Below are positions 15,915 to 24,551 of a stretch of DNA of 64,000 nt, in pieces. This stretch comes from an uncultured Ulvibacter sp. (GTDB taxonomy: Bacteria; Bacteroidota; Bacteroidia; Flavobacteriales; Flavobacteriaceae). Every line of letters begins with the position of its first letter. Position 1 is the stretch's first letter. The stretch is from the NCBI GenBank assembly GCA_938041335.1, contig CALIAF010000036.1:1-64000 (forward strand), written 5' to 3'. The position numbers and the translations under genes are program-made. The notes under the pieces are model-generated. The model made no database searches and had not been told where the DNA came from. It saw only the letters and a list, made by a program, of their open reading frames with translations.

Positions 15915-16745
15915 TTATTGATCTTGATAAATCACATTAAACTGACCTAAAGCGATCGAGTGATTTTCTGTCATAAAATTAAAAGTACCTTTTATATTTT
16001 TATTCGGCACATCGTGCGAAATAACAATTACTTGACCAGAAATGGCGTTTTCTGTTACTCCTCCCACTCTATAAGATGCTGCAAAACCAGGATCTGTAAT
16101 TTGATAACTCCCTTGTTGCGCAGTATTTGGCACGGTAATAGAAATTGCATCTGTCACTGAGGTACCAGTAATTGTAATGGTCCCATCGCTACTCACTGCA
16201 GAAACTGCAAATGGCGAAAATGCATCATTATCTACCCTTGCGGCAAATGTACCTGCATTTGTAACAGGGTCATCATCTGGATTTACTACTGGATCTTCTA
16301 TCGACCCAAATCCATAAGGCACTCTATAAAAAATACCATTAGAAACCCTTACCGTATCAACACCAGGTATTATGGCTGTAAAATCAAATCTACCCGTTAA
16401 CGTTTGGTTGGTAGAATCCCAGTTTGTGATTACAGCTTGCCCCTCACCAAAAGGATTGGTTAAGTAAGTCACATCATTTTCATTTACATAGGTCGCATAA
16501 TTTATCGAATTACCGCCTAAACCATAAGTACCGGCTTGCGGGCTCTCTACATATATAGTAAGGTTCTGGTTTTGTGTAGTTCCTTGAATAAAGAAACTAC
16601 CGTCGTCATTTTCTACTGCTCTGGCATCTAATGCACCAAAAAAGTTTTCATTTATTGTACCTTGCAAAGCCGTTTGTCTATCTTCATGGACAGTACAACT
16701 CGCTATAAAAGCGGTCATTAGTATGATTAATATTCTAGTTTTCAT
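15915..16745 (-). CDS. Lipoprotein, probably DUF6252-like
   Basis: A 276-residue exported protein. The start at 16745 (MKTRILIILM) gives a proper lipoprotein signal with lipobox IASC (cysteine about 17); the frame extends 20 codons further upstream without a signal. Two copies of a beta-rich domain of about 110 residues follow. Each starts with an F-A-A-R-x-D/N-like strand (DARAVENDDGSFFIQGT; AARVDNDAFSPFAVSAV) and ends in ITG/GTF-N-F strands, which resembles the DUF6252 lipoproteins of Bacteroidota. A D/N/P-rich linker separates the copies at about 155-170. Function is unknown and an envelope location is likely. It has a strong terminator. Confidence 0.72.
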   Translation of the reverse strand: MKTRILIILMTAFIASCTVHEDRQTALQGTINENFFGALDARAVENDDGSFFIQGTTQNQNLTIYVESPQAGTYGLGGNSINYATYVNENDVTYLTNPFGEGQAVITNWDSTNQTLTGRFDFTAIIPGVDTVRVSNGIFYRVPYGFGSIEDPVVNPDDDPVTNAGTFAARVDNDAFSPFAVSAVSSDGTITITGTSVTDAISITVPNTAQQGSYQITDPGFAASYRVGGVTENAISGQVIVISHDVPNKNIKGTFNFMTENHSIALGQFNVIYQDQ

Positions 16746-16794
16746 AAGATTGGGGTTGTGATATGTGCGAATGTAAAAAAAATAGTTCGAAGTA

Positions 16795-16826
16795 TTGTCG
16801 TTCAATTACAAAATGCAGTATCTTTG
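16795..16826 (+). promoter_or_regulatory. Promoter of the rpsP-rimM-trmN operon
   Basis: TTG (16795-16797), a 21-bp spacer and TATCTTTG (16819-16826) match the Bacteroidota consensus; the rpsP ATG lies 82 bp downstream, leaving a leader long enough for regulation. Confidence 0.65.
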
Positions 16827-16907
16827 CAAGCCGAAAAACAGCGTATATAATAGTTTTTCGATAAAATTCAATTATAACCGAAGTCGAGTACTTCAAAAAT
16901 TAATGTT

Positions 16908-17432
16908 ATGCCTGTAAAAATCAGACTACAAAGACATGGTAAAAAAGGAAAACCTTTTTACTGGATCGTAGCGGCCGATGGCCGTGCAAAAAGAGATGGT
17001 AAATACTTAGAGAAGCTAGGTACTTATAATCCAAACTTTAACCCTGCAAAGATTGATCTTAATATAGATGGAACTGTAACATGGTTACAAAATGGTGCAC
17101 AACCTACAGACACTGCAAGAGCTATTCTTAGCTACAAAGGTGTTATGATGAAAAATCACCTAGCTGGTGGTGTTCGTAAAGGTGCTTTAACAGAAGAGCA
17201 AGCAGAAGAGAAATTTAATGCTTGGTTAGAAAACAAAGGAAAAACCGTTGATGCAAAGAAAGCTACATTAGCAGACGCTAAAACTAAAGCAGCGGCAGAC
17301 GCCCTTGCAGCAGAAAAAGCAACTAACGAAGCTCGTATAGCAGCAAATGCCCCTGTAGTAGAGGAAGTTGCTCCAGAAGCGGTTGCAGTATCTGAAGAAG
17401 GTGCCGCAGATGCGACTAAAGAAGAAGAATAA
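16908..17432 (+). CDS. rpsP: 30S ribosomal protein S16 with long C-terminal extension
   Basis: The first 80 residues are a standard S16 of the 30S subunit ([21 protein letters not shown], then [19 protein letters not shown]). The protein runs to 174 residues, against about 80-90 in most bacteria. The extra half (about 100-174) is alanine-, lysine- and glutamate-rich and predicted helical then acidic, ending in KEEE; such tails are usual in Bacteroidota S16. The rimM gene starts 11 bp after the stop, and trmN follows with a 1-nt overlap. Confidence 0.96.
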   Translation: MPVKIRLQRHGKKGKPFYWIVAADGRAKRDGKYLEKLGTYNPNFNPAKIDLNIDGTVTWLQNGAQPTDTARAILSYKGVMMKNHLAGGVRKGALTEEQAEEKFNAWLENKGKTVDAKKATLADAKTKAAADALAAEKATNEARIAANAPVVEEVAPEAVAVSEEGAADATKEEE

Positions 17433-17443
17433 AACTATAGGCT

Positions 17444-17968
17444 ATGTTAAAGAAGGACTGTTTCTTCGTAGGCAAAGTCGTTAAAAAATATAGTTTTAAG
17501 GGGGAGTTACTAGTAAAACTAGATACGGATGACCCCGAACAATTTTTAAAAATGGAATCTGTTTTTGTGGAACAACACAAAAATTTGATTCCATTTTTTA
17601 TTGAAAGAAGTCAGTTGCACAAATCTTCATTACTCCGCGTGCAATTTGATGATGTATATGATGAAGCAGCAGCAGATGCCTTAATAGGTAAAGAACTGTA
17701 TTTACCGCTCACCGCATTACCTCCATTAGAAGGTGATAAATTTTACTACCACGAAGTTATTGGTTTTACCGTACAAGATGCAGATTTTGGAGAAGTTGGA
17801 ATCATCACACATATTAACGATCATACCGCCCAACATCTTTTTGAGGTAGACAAAAATGGCACTCAGATTCTCATCCCCATTAATGATGAGATCATCACCA
17901 AGGTAGATCGAGAGAATAACATCATTTTTATAGACGCACCCATAGGTTTGATTGAGTTATATTTATAA
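17444..17968 (+). CDS. rimM: 16S rRNA processing protein RimM
   Basis: A 174-residue ribosome maturation factor that binds S19 and helps assemble the 30S head. The N-terminal RimM barrel (CFFVGKVVKKYSFKGELLVKL) and the C-terminal PRC-barrel (FYYHEVIGFTVQD ... LIPINDEIITKVD) are both present and the length is normal. Its position directly after rpsP is conserved widely. The stop TAA overlaps the next start codon (TAATG). Confidence 0.95.
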   Translation: MLKKDCFFVGKVVKKYSFKGELLVKLDTDDPEQFLKMESVFVEQHKNLIPFFIERSQLHKSSLLRVQFDDVYDEAAADALIGKELYLPLTALPPLEGDKFYYHEVIGFTVQDADFGEVGIITHINDHTAQHLFEVDKNGTQILIPINDEIITKVDRENNIIFIDAPIGLIELYL

Positions 17969-18696
17969 TGACTCAGCCTTTTAAATGTAAACAATTCTCC
18001 GTCTCTCAAGATCGTTGCGCCATGAAAATAGGCACAGATGGCGTCCTTCTAGGCGCTTGGGCATCTTTAGAACACTTACCTAATACTATTTTAGATATTG
18101 GGGCAGGCACAGGAATTATTAGCCTACAGCTCGCACAAAGAGATCAACACACACAAATAGAAGCCGTAGAGATTGATGATGACGCGTTTGAACAATGCAC
18201 AGAAAATTTTGAAAAATCTCCTTGGGCAGATCGCCTTTTCTGCTATCATGCCTCGTTACAAGAATTTGCCCAAGAACTCATTGAAGAAGGTGAACAACAC
18301 AGTTACGACCTTATTATTAGCAATCCGCCGTTTTACACAGAAGATTATAAAACCCAAGATAAACAAAGAGACCAGGCACGTTTTACAGATGCCCTACCCT
18401 TTGAACACCTTATACTTTGTGCCGCCCATTTACTATCTGAAAAAGGCAAATTTTGTTTGATACTCCCTAAAAAAGAGGAAATAGCATTTGTTGCATTAGC
18501 AGCAAAGCAACACTTAGGCCTACTTCGGAAATGTGATGTACGAGGCACTCCTTCTTCTGAAATAAAAAGAGTCTTACTTGAATTTAGCTTTTTGCAAACC
18601 GAGACTATTTCAGACGAAATTGTCATAGAAACCAAAAGACATGAGTATACCGAAAGATATATTGCATTAGTTAAAGATTTCTATCTTAAAATGTAG
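17968..18696 (+). CDS. trmN: tRNA1(Val) adenine-N6 methyltransferase (TrmN6/YfiC type)
   Basis: A 242-residue SAM-dependent methyltransferase. The SAM-binding motif is LDIGAGTGIISLQLA (about 42-56), and the N6-adenine catalytic motif NPPF (about 115-118) is the hallmark of the YfiC family, which methylates A37 of tRNA-Val. The N-terminal FKCKQFSVSQDRCAMKIGTDGVLLGAW matches the family opening. Start and rimM stop overlap by 1 nt, so translation is probably coupled. The target tRNA is inferred from the family. Confidence 0.9.
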   Translation: MTQPFKCKQFSVSQDRCAMKIGTDGVLLGAWASLEHLPNTILDIGAGTGIISLQLAQRDQHTQIEAVEIDDDAFEQCTENFEKSPWADRLFCYHASLQEFAQELIEEGEQHSYDLIISNPPFYTEDYKTQDKQRDQARFTDALPFEHLILCAAHLLSEKGKFCLILPKKEEIAFVALAAKQHLGLLRKCDVRGTPSSEIKRVLLEFSFLQTETISDEIVIETKRHEYTERYIALVKDFYLKM

Positions 18697-18716
18697 GTCT
18701 TTAACGTTGTGGTTTT

Positions 18717-18724
18717 TACATTTG
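18717..18724 (+). promoter_or_regulatory. -7 box upstream of gcdH
   Basis: TACATTTG fits TAnnTTTG, about 105 bp before the gcdH start and 20 bp after trmN, suggesting separate transcription. No well-spaced -33 TTG was found. Confidence 0.45.
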
Positions 18725-18829
18725 CAACTCTTAAAGAACATTTATGAAATGCCCAGTAATAGTTTAAAAACTAATTGAAGATGAACATTTGGGCATACCA
18801 TCTTCCTACTTATTAAATAATTAATAAAG

Positions 18830-20008
18830 ATGAAACCAGACTTATTTGAAGCTCCAGATTATTACAATATAGACGATTTACTAACCGAAGAACACAAGCT
18901 CATACGTGATGCTGCTCGTGCTTGGGTAAAAAGAGATGTTTCGCCTATTATTGAAGAAGCTGCTCAAGAAGCAAAATTTCCTAAATCAATTATTCCAGGA
19001 TTAGCAGATATTGGTGCTTTTGGCCCTTATATACCTGCAGAATATGGAGGCGCTGGATTGGACCAGATTTCTTACGGATTAATTATGCAAGAGATAGAAA
19101 GAGGAGATAGTGGAGTTCGCTCTACCGCGTCTGTTCAATCTTCACTTGTGATGTATCCTATCTGGAAATATGGTAACGAAGATCAGCGCAACAAATACTT
19201 ACCTAAACTCGCTACTGGAGAATGGATGGGGTCTTTTGGTCTTACAGAGCCAGATCACGGGAGCAACCCGAGCGGCATGATCACAAATTTTAAGGATATG
19301 GGCGACCATTACTTATTAAATGGAGCGAAGATGTGGATATCAAATTCGCCATTTTGTGATGTTGCTGTGGTATGGGCAAAAAATGAAGAAGGACGCATAC
19401 ATGGTTTAATTGTAGAACGTGGCATGGAAGGTTTCTCAACACCAGAAACGCATAACAAATGGTCTTTAAGAGCCAGTGCAACTGGAGAGTTGATATTTCA
19501 GGATGTAAAAGTGCCTAAAGAAAATCTTTTACCTAACAAGTCTGGATTAGGAGCACCACTAGGGTGTTTAGACTCTGCCCGTTATGGTATTGCCTGGGGG
19601 GTTATAGGAGCAGCAATGGATTGTTATGACACTGCATTAAGATATTCTAAAGAGCGTATCCAGTTTGGAAAACCAATTGGTCAATTTCAACTACAGCAAA
19701 AGAAATTAGCGGAGATGATCACAGAAATTACTAAAGCGCAATTATTATGTTTACGTTTAGGACAGCTTAAAAATGAGAACAAAGCAACTTCTGCTCAAAT
19801 CTCAATGGCAAAGCGTAATAATGTAGATATGGCATTAAAGATTGCCAGAGATGCAAGACAGATGTTAGGTGGTATGGGAATCTCTGGGGAGTATTCTATT
19901 ATGCGACATATGATGAATCTAGAGAGTGTGGTCACTTATGAGGGTACTCATGATATTCACCTTTTAATCACAGGTCTTGATGTTACTGGTTTAAATGCTT
20001 TTAAATAA
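18830..20008 (+). CDS. gcdH: Glutaryl-CoA dehydrogenase-like acyl-CoA dehydrogenase
   Basis: A 392-residue FAD flavoenzyme. It has the three acyl-CoA dehydrogenase domains: N-terminal helices, a middle beta domain with FGLTEPDHGSNPSGM (flavin/substrate loop, about 136-150), and C-terminal helices with RxQFGKPIGQFQLQQ. The base is E371 in YEGTHDIH. The pattern SLRASATGELIFQDVKVP and overall similarity point to glutaryl-CoA dehydrogenase, which converts glutaryl-CoA to crotonyl-CoA in lysine and tryptophan breakdown. A short-chain acyl-CoA dehydrogenase remains possible. It is a single gene with a -7 box upstream and a terminator after it. Confidence 0.87.
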   Translation: MKPDLFEAPDYYNIDDLLTEEHKLIRDAARAWVKRDVSPIIEEAAQEAKFPKSIIPGLADIGAFGPYIPAEYGGAGLDQISYGLIMQEIERGDSGVRSTASVQSSLVMYPIWKYGNEDQRNKYLPKLATGEWMGSFGLTEPDHGSNPSGMITNFKDMGDHYLLNGAKMWISNSPFCDVAVVWAKNEEGRIHGLIVERGMEGFSTPETHNKWSLRASATGELIFQDVKVPKENLLPNKSGLGAPLGCLDSARYGIAWGVIGAAMDCYDTALRYSKERIQFGKPIGQFQLQQKKLAEMITEITKAQLLCLRLGQLKNENKATSAQISMAKRNNVDMALKIARDARQMLGGMGISGEYSIMRHMMNLESVVTYEGTHDIHLLITGLDVTGLNAFK

Positions 20009-20067
20009 AAGCTTAAAAACCCTCACTTGAACTAAGTGTGATATTACCTTATTAAAAATAAGTACCA

Positions 20068-20101
20068 AGTCGCTATTCTTTTGAGTAGCGACTTTCTTTA
20101 T
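20068..20101 (+). terminator. Terminator of gcdH
   Basis: Stem AGTCGCTA / TAGCGACT around a 10-nt loop, followed by TTCTTTATTT, 60 bp after the gcdH stop. Confidence 0.75.
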
Positions 20102-20136
20102 TTCTTATCGTATCTTTAAACAAAGATTTAAAACAC

Positions 20137-21036
20137 ATGTCTTCTAACAATAGATTAAACAGAGCCTATACTAAAGCCAAGCGGATTGCCTTTGATGACC
20201 ACTCGAAGTTTATCATTTTTAGCGATTGTCATAGAGGAGACAATAGTTTTGCAGACGACTTTGCGAATAATCGTAATATCTATTACCACGCGTTAAAGCA
20301 TTATTATAAAGAAGGTCATACTTATTGCGAATTAGGCGATGGTGATGAATTATGGGAGAACATCTCTTTTAAATCTATTCATGAGACCCATAAAAACGTT
20401 TTTGACCTCATGCAGCTTTTTTACAATGAGGATAGACTGCATCGCGTAGTCGGAAATCATGATATGGTGTATCTAGATGAACATTATGTCAAAAAAAACC
20501 TACATACCTATTTAAATAAAGTGACGGGCTGTGAAGCGCCCTTATTTCCAGGGATTACATTTACCGAAGGGATCGTACTTGAGCACAAGACTACTAAACA
20601 AGAGGTCTGTATGGTGCACGGCCATCAAGCAGACTGGTGGAACTATGTTGCCTGGAAGTTTAACCGTTTTATGGTTAGAGTGCTGTGGAGACAACTTCAA
20701 ATTTTTGGGATTGGTGACCCTACAAGTCCTGCAAAAAATTATCGCGAGCTAATCAAAGTAGAACGGAAGACCAAAAAATGGATTACCGATAACAATAATC
20801 TATTTACCATAACTGGACATACACATCGACCTCGTTTTCCAGAACCAGGAGACATTGCCTATTTTAATGATGGCAGCTGTGTGCACCCAAGAAGTATTAC
20901 TGGAATAGAAATTGAAAACGGTTCTATCTCCCTAATAAAATGGCATATTTCAACTTCAGAAAATGGAACGCTTCAAGTAATACGCACTTTATTAGAAGGC
21001 CCTCAAAAACTAATAGATTATAAAACCGAAGCTTAA
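20137..21036 (+). CDS. Metallophosphoesterase (calcineurin-like fold)
   Basis: A 299-residue phosphoesterase. The dinuclear metal motifs appear in order: SDCHRG (about 31), GDGDELWEN (about 71), GNHDMVY (about 109), VHGHQADWW (about 167) and TGHTHRP (about 229). Here GDGDE replaces the usual GDxxD/E of the family. The set recalls UDP-2,3-diacylglucosamine hydrolase (LpxH-like) enzymes, but the W-rich C-terminal half differs and the substrate is not clear. No signal peptide is present. The SGNH hydrolase gene starts 20 bp later on the same strand, so the two may be co-transcribed. Confidence 0.82.
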   Translation: MSSNNRLNRAYTKAKRIAFDDHSKFIIFSDCHRGDNSFADDFANNRNIYYHALKHYYKEGHTYCELGDGDELWENISFKSIHETHKNVFDLMQLFYNEDRLHRVVGNHDMVYLDEHYVKKNLHTYLNKVTGCEAPLFPGITFTEGIVLEHKTTKQEVCMVHGHQADWWNYVAWKFNRFMVRVLWRQLQIFGIGDPTSPAKNYRELIKVERKTKKWITDNNNLFTITGHTHRPRFPEPGDIAYFNDGSCVHPRSITGIEIENGSISLIKWHISTSENGTLQVIRTLLEGPQKLIDYKTEA

Positions 21037-21056
21037 TTCACTTCGTATATTTAGCA

Positions 21057-21737
21057 ATGAGATTTAAGGGCACACTATTTATAGTTTTCTTTTTTGGAAT
21101 GACACTTTGTATTGCTCAAAGTGAACAGACATTGTATACATATCTTGCCCTAGGCGATAGTTACACCAAAGGAGAAGGGGTTTGTGAAAGGTGCGGTTTT
21201 CCTGAGCTATTAAAAACAAAAATTGAAGAAAAACAGCAACAAGAGATATCATTAAAGCAGATTGCTCGAACCGGATGGACTACTTCCGATTTACTGAATC
21301 AATTGGAGTTTACAGATCTAGATGCAAATTATGATTTAGTCACATTGCTCATAGGGGTAAATAACCAATATCAAGGGCGCTCTTTTTCAAAATTTAAGAC
21401 CGAATTTCCAATAATACTTGACAAAGCAATAGCCGCTGCAAATAATAATGCCCAGCGTGTAATTGTGCTATCCATTCCAGATTACGCCTATACTCCAAGT
21501 ACCTATGGCGCAAGTGATCAAATAAAAGTAACCAGAGAAATTGACAAATATAATGAATGGATAAAGTGGGTGGCACTTAAAAAAGGCGCACACTACTTTA
21601 ACGTTACAGATCTTACCAGATTAGGTATTGCAGATCCAACACTTGTGGCTAAAGATGGCCTGCACATTTCAGAAAAAGCACACGGAAGAGTCGTGGATAT
21701 GATCTATCAAACGGTACAAAAGATTTTACTGGATTAA
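21057..21737 (+). CDS. Secreted SGNH/GDSL hydrolase
   Basis: A 226-residue exported esterase/lipase-type enzyme. The signal peptide ends near TLCIAQ (about 21). Block I is LALGDSYTKGEG (catalytic serine about 34), block III is LIGVNNQYQGR, and block V is KDGLHIS (catalytic D and H, about 201-204). The block II glycine is less clear. The true substrate (acyl ester, acetyl-sugar or phospholipid) cannot be read from sequence. The stop codon overlaps that of the facing TPR gene by 3 bp (TTAA), with no room for a terminator. Confidence 0.85.
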   Translation: MRFKGTLFIVFFFGMTLCIAQSEQTLYTYLALGDSYTKGEGVCERCGFPELLKTKIEEKQQQEISLKQIARTGWTTSDLLNQLEFTDLDANYDLVTLLIGVNNQYQGRSFSKFKTEFPIILDKAIAAANNNAQRVIVLSIPDYAYTPSTYGASDQIKVTREIDKYNEWIKWVALKKGAHYFNVTDLTRLGIADPTLVAKDGLHISEKAHGRVVDMIYQTVQKILLD

Positions 21738-22867
21738 AGCAGCTCAATATCTTGATTTTTATCTGCTTTAAAAGGGTGGGTCTTTTTTATTTTTTTCTCT
21801 CTTATAATAAGCTCTGTTTCTACAAGACGTTTTTGAATGTCGTGAATACCTCGTGTCATTCTCGTGATTTTTACTTGCCTATAAATAAGTAATATTAAAA
21901 GTAGAACCCCTATGGATACTAATATCCAAATGATTTTCATAAAATTTTCTTTCTGTGCAGCAAATGCCAATTGCTCGTTTTTCTCTTTTAACTCATAATT
22001 AAGTTCAATTTTTTCTATTTCATTCTTCTCCTTTGATCTATTTATTTTTTCGGCGTAGCTTATTTGTTTTTTCTGAAACGCTAAGGCCTTTTCATATTTA
22101 GCCTGTTCTTCATAAACATCAGATAAAAATTGAGCAGATTGTGATGCATATTTAAAATCCTGTTGTTGTTCTGAAATATTAAATGATGCTATTCCTTCAT
22201 TTTCCGCCTCAGCTAATTCGCCCAGTGCTTTTAGGGTACGTGCATAAAACAAATGTACGGTAGGAGGATTAAAATTAGTTTCTTTGAGTATTGAAAGTGA
22301 TTCTTCGAATTTTAATTTTGCAGGCTCATATTTCTTATTTACAAATAACGTTTCAGCTATATTCATTGTAGCGATGGCAACAAGGATCTTATCACCCTCT
22401 TTTTGAGCCATTGCAAGGGCTTTGTAATAATTCTCAATAGCCGCATCATATTCTTTAAGTTCAAAGTAAGAGGCACCCATATTATTATAATTCCCAAAAA
22501 GATTGTGTGCATCTTTTAATTTGTAAAACAGTTTCACCGCCTCCTTATAATCGTTTATGGCTATGTTATGATCCCCAAAGTAACTATTTACATTTCCTCT
22601 TATTGACAGAGCTGCCGCTTGTTCTTTAATTAACTTATTGTTCTTGGCTAAAGTGTAGGCTTGATTTACGTAAAAATAAGCACTATCTAAATATGTTTGC
22701 TTTTTATAATATTCATTCCCTATTTTAGCTGAGAGCTGACTCTGTATTTGAGGAGTGGTAGCAGTATCTAAAGCATTTTTAAGACTATCTAAATAGCCTT
22801 GTTGAGCATATACATTATGACAAAAGAGCCCTAAAAATAGAATACAATAAGATTTTAAATTTGTCAT
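21734..22867 (-). CDS. TPR protein with one membrane helix and no output domain
   Basis: A 377-residue protein with a signal peptide (CILFLGLFCHNVYAQ). Six or so tetratricopeptide-like helical repeats follow, for example YDAAIENYYKALAMAQ and YEPAKLKFEESLSIL. Then come a coiled coil (about 270-300), one transmembrane helix (IIWILVSIGVLLLILLIYR) and a basic cytoplasmic tail of about 55 residues. In Bacteroidota this layout normally ends in a histidine kinase or a LuxR-type HTH; here it stops without either. The start at 22867 (MTNLKSY) gives the cleanest signal peptide; upstream ATGs at 22876 and 22888 are possible. The role is unknown; sensing or scaffolding in the envelope is a guess. Confidence 0.72.
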   Translation of the reverse strand: MTNLKSYCILFLGLFCHNVYAQQGYLDSLKNALDTATTPQIQSQLSAKIGNEYYKKQTYLDSAYFYVNQAYTLAKNNKLIKEQAAALSIRGNVNSYFGDHNIAINDYKEAVKLFYKLKDAHNLFGNYNNMGASYFELKEYDAAIENYYKALAMAQKEGDKILVAIATMNIAETLFVNKKYEPAKLKFEESLSILKETNFNPPTVHLFYARTLKALGELAEAENEGIASFNISEQQQDFKYASQSAQFLSDVYEEQAKYEKALAFQKKQISYAEKINRSKEKNEIEKIELNYELKEKNEQLAFAAQKENFMKIIWILVSIGVLLLILLIYRQVKITRMTRGIHDIQKRLVETELIIREKKIKKTHPFKADKNQDIELL

Positions 22868-22915
22868 TACACCCATATAGTTTTCCACAAGGTAGTAAAA
22901 ATCTAGTTTAAAAGC

Positions 22916-23245
22916 TTATTCTTCGGGTGCAATGGTAATTTTCAATTCGTGTAAAGTTTCAGAAACAAAAAGCTGGCAACCTAATCTGCTATTGTCTTTT
23001 ACATGAAAGGCTTCTGCTAGCATGGCTTCTTCATCATAACTTTGCTCAGGCAACTCATTTTCGCTTTCTATATAGCATTGACAGGAAGCACACATAGCCA
23101 TCCCGCCACAAATACCTATAGTCCCTTCTGGAGCCAACTCATAAGAACGAATGACTTCCATTAGATTCATATTCATATCTGTAGGCGCTAAAACCTCGTG
23201 AGTTTTACCTTCCCTATCTGTGATATGTAGAGTTATGTCTTGCAC
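22916..23245 (-). CDS. fdx: [2Fe-2S] ferredoxin, adrenodoxin type
   Basis: A 109-residue electron carrier. The cluster cysteines appear as CGGMAMCASCQC (spacing C-x5-C-x2-C, about 45-53) with the fourth in RLGCQLFV (about 90), the vertebrate/Isc-type ferredoxin pattern. Translation starts at a GTG directly abutting the TAA of the upstream reductase gene (TAAGTG), so the two are translationally coupled. The partner is very likely the reductase encoded just before it; together they would pass electrons from NADPH to Fe-S assembly or oxygenases. Confidence 0.92.
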   Translation of the reverse strand: MQDITLHITDREGKTHEVLAPTDMNMNLMEVIRSYELAPEGTIGICGGMAMCASCQCYIESENELPEQSYDEEAMLAEAFHVKDNSRLGCQLFVSETLHELKITIAPEE

Positions 23246-24298
23246 TTAATTAATTGCTTTTACAACTGCCTTTGGCGCTTCTTTTTTAGTGCCATCAAAT
23301 CCTTCAACACCCCCTACGGTGGTGTACTTCATAACATATCGTTTATCTGGAAAGATGCGCTTATAAGCACTCTGACACATTAGAGTTGCTTCGTGAAACC
23401 CACAAAGAATTAGCTTCAATTTTCCAGGATAGGTGTTCACATCACCAATAGCGTAAATACCCGGTATGTTTGTTTGATAGTCAAGCGCATTATTTACTTT
23501 GATTGCATTTTTCTCAATCTCTAAGCCCCAATCTGCTATAGGACCTAGCTTTGGTGCCAAACCAAACAATGGGATAAAGTGATCACATTCTTTTGTAAAG
23601 ATCTCTTCACCTTGTTTAATTGAAACACCTTCTACACTAACATCACCAAGAATATCAACAATCTGAGCTGGTGTGATTAATTCTATTTTACCAGCGTCTT
23701 TTAGCTCCTGTACCTTATCTACAGAATCTAAAGCACCTCTAAATTCGTTTCTTCTATGAATAAGCGTAACACTCGAGGCAACATCTGATAAGAATATCGC
23801 CCAATCTAAAGCACTATCTCCCCCACCCGCTATTACGACCTTCTTATTTCTGTAAATTTCAGGATCGCGAATAATGTACGCTACACCGTGGCCCTCATAA
23901 TTTGCTATATTAGGGATAGGTGGTTTGCGGGGTTCAAAACTACCTAGCCCTCCTGCTATAGCAACAACTGGTGCGTGGTGTTTTGTCCCTTTATTAGTGG
24001 TCACGATAAAGGTATCATCTTCTAATTTTTCTATAGTTTGCGCCCTCTCGCCTAAGGTAAATCCTGGCTGAAAAGGTTCAATCTGTTTCATTAGATTATC
24101 CACTAAATCTCCTGCGAGTACCTCAGGAAAAGCTGGAATATCGTAAATAGGTTTTTTGGGATAAATCTCACTACACTGACCACCAGGTTGTGGCAAGGCA
24201 TCAATAAGATGACACTTTAATTTGAGTAAGCCAGCTTCAAAAACGGTAAAAAGCCCCGTAGGTCCGGCTCCAATAATTAGAATATCTGTTTTAATCAT
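23246..24298 (-). CDS. Ferredoxin-NADP reductase, thioredoxin-reductase-like type
   Basis: A 350-residue FAD/NAD(P)H enzyme. The FAD-binding GAGPTGLF lies near residues 9-16, the NADPH-binding GGGDSALDWA near 162-171, and the C-terminal FAD contact YAIGDVN near 290. The CxxC redox pair of true thioredoxin reductase is absent, and the C-terminal FDGTKKEAPKA extension fits the TrxR-like ferredoxin/flavodoxin reductases (YumC type) of Bacteroidota. It sits between nfu and fdx on the same strand, which supports ferredoxin as partner. Confidence 0.9.
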   Translation of the reverse strand: MIKTDILIIGAGPTGLFTVFEAGLLKLKCHLIDALPQPGGQCSEIYPKKPIYDIPAFPEVLAGDLVDNLMKQIEPFQPGFTLGERAQTIEKLEDDTFIVTTNKGTKHHAPVVAIAGGLGSFEPRKPPIPNIANYEGHGVAYIIRDPEIYRNKKVVIAGGGDSALDWAIFLSDVASSVTLIHRRNEFRGALDSVDKVQELKDAGKIELITPAQIVDILGDVSVEGVSIKQGEEIFTKECDHFIPLFGLAPKLGPIADWGLEIEKNAIKVNNALDYQTNIPGIYAIGDVNTYPGKLKLILCGFHEATLMCQSAYKRIFPDKRYVMKYTTVGGVEGFDGTKKEAPKAVVKAIN

Positions 24299-24307
24299 AG
24301 TACTTAA

Positions 24308-24550
24308 TTAACCTTCAACATTAATTACCTTTACTATTTGTGGGGCGTGTTTTTTAATGGTCATTTCTACACCACTCCTCAAGGTCATTTGGTTCACAGA
24401 ACATCCCACACAAGCTCCTTGCAGCTGCACTTTTACTATCGTTTCATCTTCAATACTGAGTAGTGCAATATCGCCACCATCTGCTTGTAAAAACGGACGA
24501 ATTTCATCCAGTGCGATTTCTACTTTTGCGGTTAATTCTGTTGCTGTCAT
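24308..24550 (-). CDS. nfu: NifU-like C-terminal domain Fe-S scaffold/carrier
   Basis: An 80-residue stand-alone Nfu domain that carries a [4Fe-4S] cluster between two subunits. The defining LQADGGDIALL (about 19-29) and the CVGCSVN motif (CxxC, about 47-50) are intact. There is no N-terminal A-type or degenerate domain, the minimal form. It lies 1 nt after mrp and 9 bp before the reductase, the centre of the Fe-S cluster operon. Confidence 0.93.
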   Translation of the reverse strand: MTATELTAKVEIALDEIRPFLQADGGDIALLSIEDETIVKVQLQGACVGCSVNQMTLRSGVEMTIKKHAPQIVKVINVEG

Positions 24551-24551
24551 A